Shown here one piece after another: positions 4,720-5,564 of a stretch of DNA of 5,564 nt. Below the pieces are notes generated by a model. The model was not told where the DNA came from and ran no database searches. It was given only the letters and a program-made list of their open reading frames with translations. This DNA comes from Comamonadaceae bacterium. GTDB lineage: Bacteria; Pseudomonadota; Gammaproteobacteria; Burkholderiales; Burkholderiaceae_C. The DNA is taken from contig JAIXYA010000211.1 in the NCBI GenBank assembly GCA_027490485.1, positions 1-5,564 of the forward strand, given 5' to 3'. Numbering within the stretch: position 1 is the first letter of the stretch; every line of letters starts with the position of its first letter. Both the position numbers and the translations under genes were made by a program.

Positions 4720-5564
4720 TCACCCCAAAACGGTTTGCGCAACGATGTTGCGTTGCACTTCATTCGAGCCACCATAAATGGTGGTCTTGCGCATATTGAA
4801 ATACGTGGATGCCAATGGCGCACAGTGGGCCGCGCCCACATGGTCACCTTGCCAACCAGCGGCCATGGCGTCCTCGATGAAAGGCAGGCTGAATGGGCCA
4901 GCGGCCATCATCATGAGTTCGCTGTAGCGCTGCTGAATTTCAGAGCCGCGGATCTTTAACAGGCCGGCAATGTCCAGCGACTGCTTGCCCGATTTCTCGG
5001 CACTCAACACCCGCAGCACCATCATCTCCAAGGCGATGACGTCCACTTCGAGCTTGGCGATTTCATCTCTGAAACGCAGGTCGTCCCAGACGCCTTCGGC
5101 TTTGGCGATGCGCTTCAAGCGCTCCAATTCGCGTTTGGCACGGTTGACATCAGCGATATTGGTGCGCTCATGCGCCAGCAAATACTTGGCGTAGTTCCAG
5201 CCCTTGTTTTCTTCGCCGATCAGGTTCTCAGCGGGGACTTCCACGTTGTCAAACCAGACCTCGTTGACCTCGCATTCACCGTCCAGCAGTTTGATGGGGC
5301 GCACACTCACGCCCTTGGACTTCATGTCGATCAGCAAAAACGAAATGCCGGTTTGCGGTTTGCCCTCGTTGCTGGTGCGCACCAAGCAAAAAATCCACTC
5401 GCCAAACTGTGCCAAGGTGGTCCAGGTTTTTTGGCCATTGACGATGTACTTGTCGCCCACCCGCTCGGCTCGGGTTTTGAGCGAGGCGAGGTCAGAGCCC
5501 GAACCTGGCTCGCTGTAGCCTTGGCTCCACCACACCTCACCGCTGGCAATGCCGGGCAAAAAAC
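4720..5564 (-). CDS. Acyl-CoA dehydrogenase family protein, large subunit (pimeloyl-CoA dehydrogenase large-subunit-like), partial at N-terminus
   Basis: The C-terminal 280 residues are present; the reading frame is open to the right edge, so about 115 N-terminal residues are missing relative to the usual 395-400. The TTG at 5559 is internal, not a start. Seen: SEPGSGSDLASLKTRA (17-32 of the visible part), the flavin/substrate loop of the middle domain; YIVNGQKTWTTLAQFGEW (39-56), the family K-x-W-x(T/S) block; FDNVEVPAENLIG (104-116) leading into the C-terminal helices; and a terminal IYGGSNEVQRNIVAQTVLG (262-280). E132 in AHERTNIA (codon 5167-5169) sits where isovaleryl- and long-chain acyl-CoA dehydrogenases keep the catalytic base, while the medium-chain-type YEGT site reads YGGS. 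It would therefore be the catalytic half of an FAD enzyme making trans-2-enoyl-CoA and passing electrons to ETF. It is followed after 3 nt by the small-subunit gene, so the two should be co-translated. The closest known model is PimC of Rhodopseudomonas; substrate uncertain. Confidence 0.92.
   Translation of the reverse strand, partial: FLPGIASGEVWWSQGYSEPGSGSDLASLKTRAERVGDKYIVNGQKTWTTLAQFGEWIFCLVRTSNEGKPQTGISFLLIDMKSKGVSVRPIKLLDGECEVNEVWFDNVEVPAENLIGEENKGWNYAKYLLAHERTNIADVNRAKRELERLKRIAKAEGVWDDLRFRDEIAKLEVDVIALEMMVLRVLSAEKSGKQSLDIAGLLKIRGSEIQQRYSELMMMAAGPFSLPFIEDAMAAGWQGDHVGAAHCAPLASTYFNMRKTTIYGGSNEVQRNIVAQTVLG

Noticed and set aside
5553..5564. TTG at 5559 as the start of the large dehydrogenase subunit
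   Set aside because: The frame stays open to the window edge, and the family has about 115 more residues before this point, so it is an internal leucine of a truncated gene.
1..5564. Mobile element, phage, CRISPR, tRNA or rRNA content
   Set aside because: I saw no transposase or integrase motif, no repeat-spacer pattern, no terminal inverted repeats and no tRNA-like fold. Nearly every base is covered by the six genes.

Overview
The window is almost entirely coding. It holds six genes, five on the minus strand and one short gene on the plus strand. Two of them run off the ends: a GMC oxidoreductase at the left and an acyl-CoA dehydrogenase at the right. The organism looks like a betaproteobacterium of the order Burkholderiales, probably Comamonadaceae. 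This is inferred from the protein sequences (a DesB-type desaturase with a long C-terminal tail, a second RsmB/NOP-type methyltransferase, a PimC/PimD-like dehydrogenase pair), moderately GC-rich coding sequence and very tight gene packing. No genome comparison was possible.

Right part (3601-5564, minus strand): two acyl-CoA dehydrogenase subunits, large then small, 3 nt apart. They resemble the large and small subunits of pimeloyl-CoA dehydrogenase and probably form one heteromeric flavoenzyme for CoA-thioester beta-oxidation. By eye, the candidate catalytic glutamate is present only in the large subunit.

Middle part (3345-3604): a 79-residue DUF1653 protein is the only plus-strand gene. 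Its stop codon interlocks with that of the small dehydrogenase subunit in a shared TTAA. Its start codon lies only 20 nt from the divergent start of the methyltransferase gene. Any promoters in that gap must overlap, and there is no visible terminator between the dehydrogenase genes and the next minus-strand genes.

Left part (1-3344, minus strand): an apparent operon in the order RsmB/NOP-type RNA cytosine-C5 methyltransferase, acyl-CoA/fatty acid desaturase, GMC-family FAD oxidoreductase. The first gap is 31 nt and carries a good ribosome binding site and a short imperfect palindrome. The second junction is an ATGA overlap, so the oxidoreductase is probably translated by coupling. The desaturase sets membrane lipid unsaturation. 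The role of the oxidoreductase next to it is unknown.

I see no tRNA, rRNA, CRISPR array, insertion sequence or phage gene, and no non-coding stretch above 31 bases. The region looks like ordinary chromosomal metabolism. The points most worth checking are the split-active-site dehydrogenase pair and the transcription arrangement around the DUF1653 gene.
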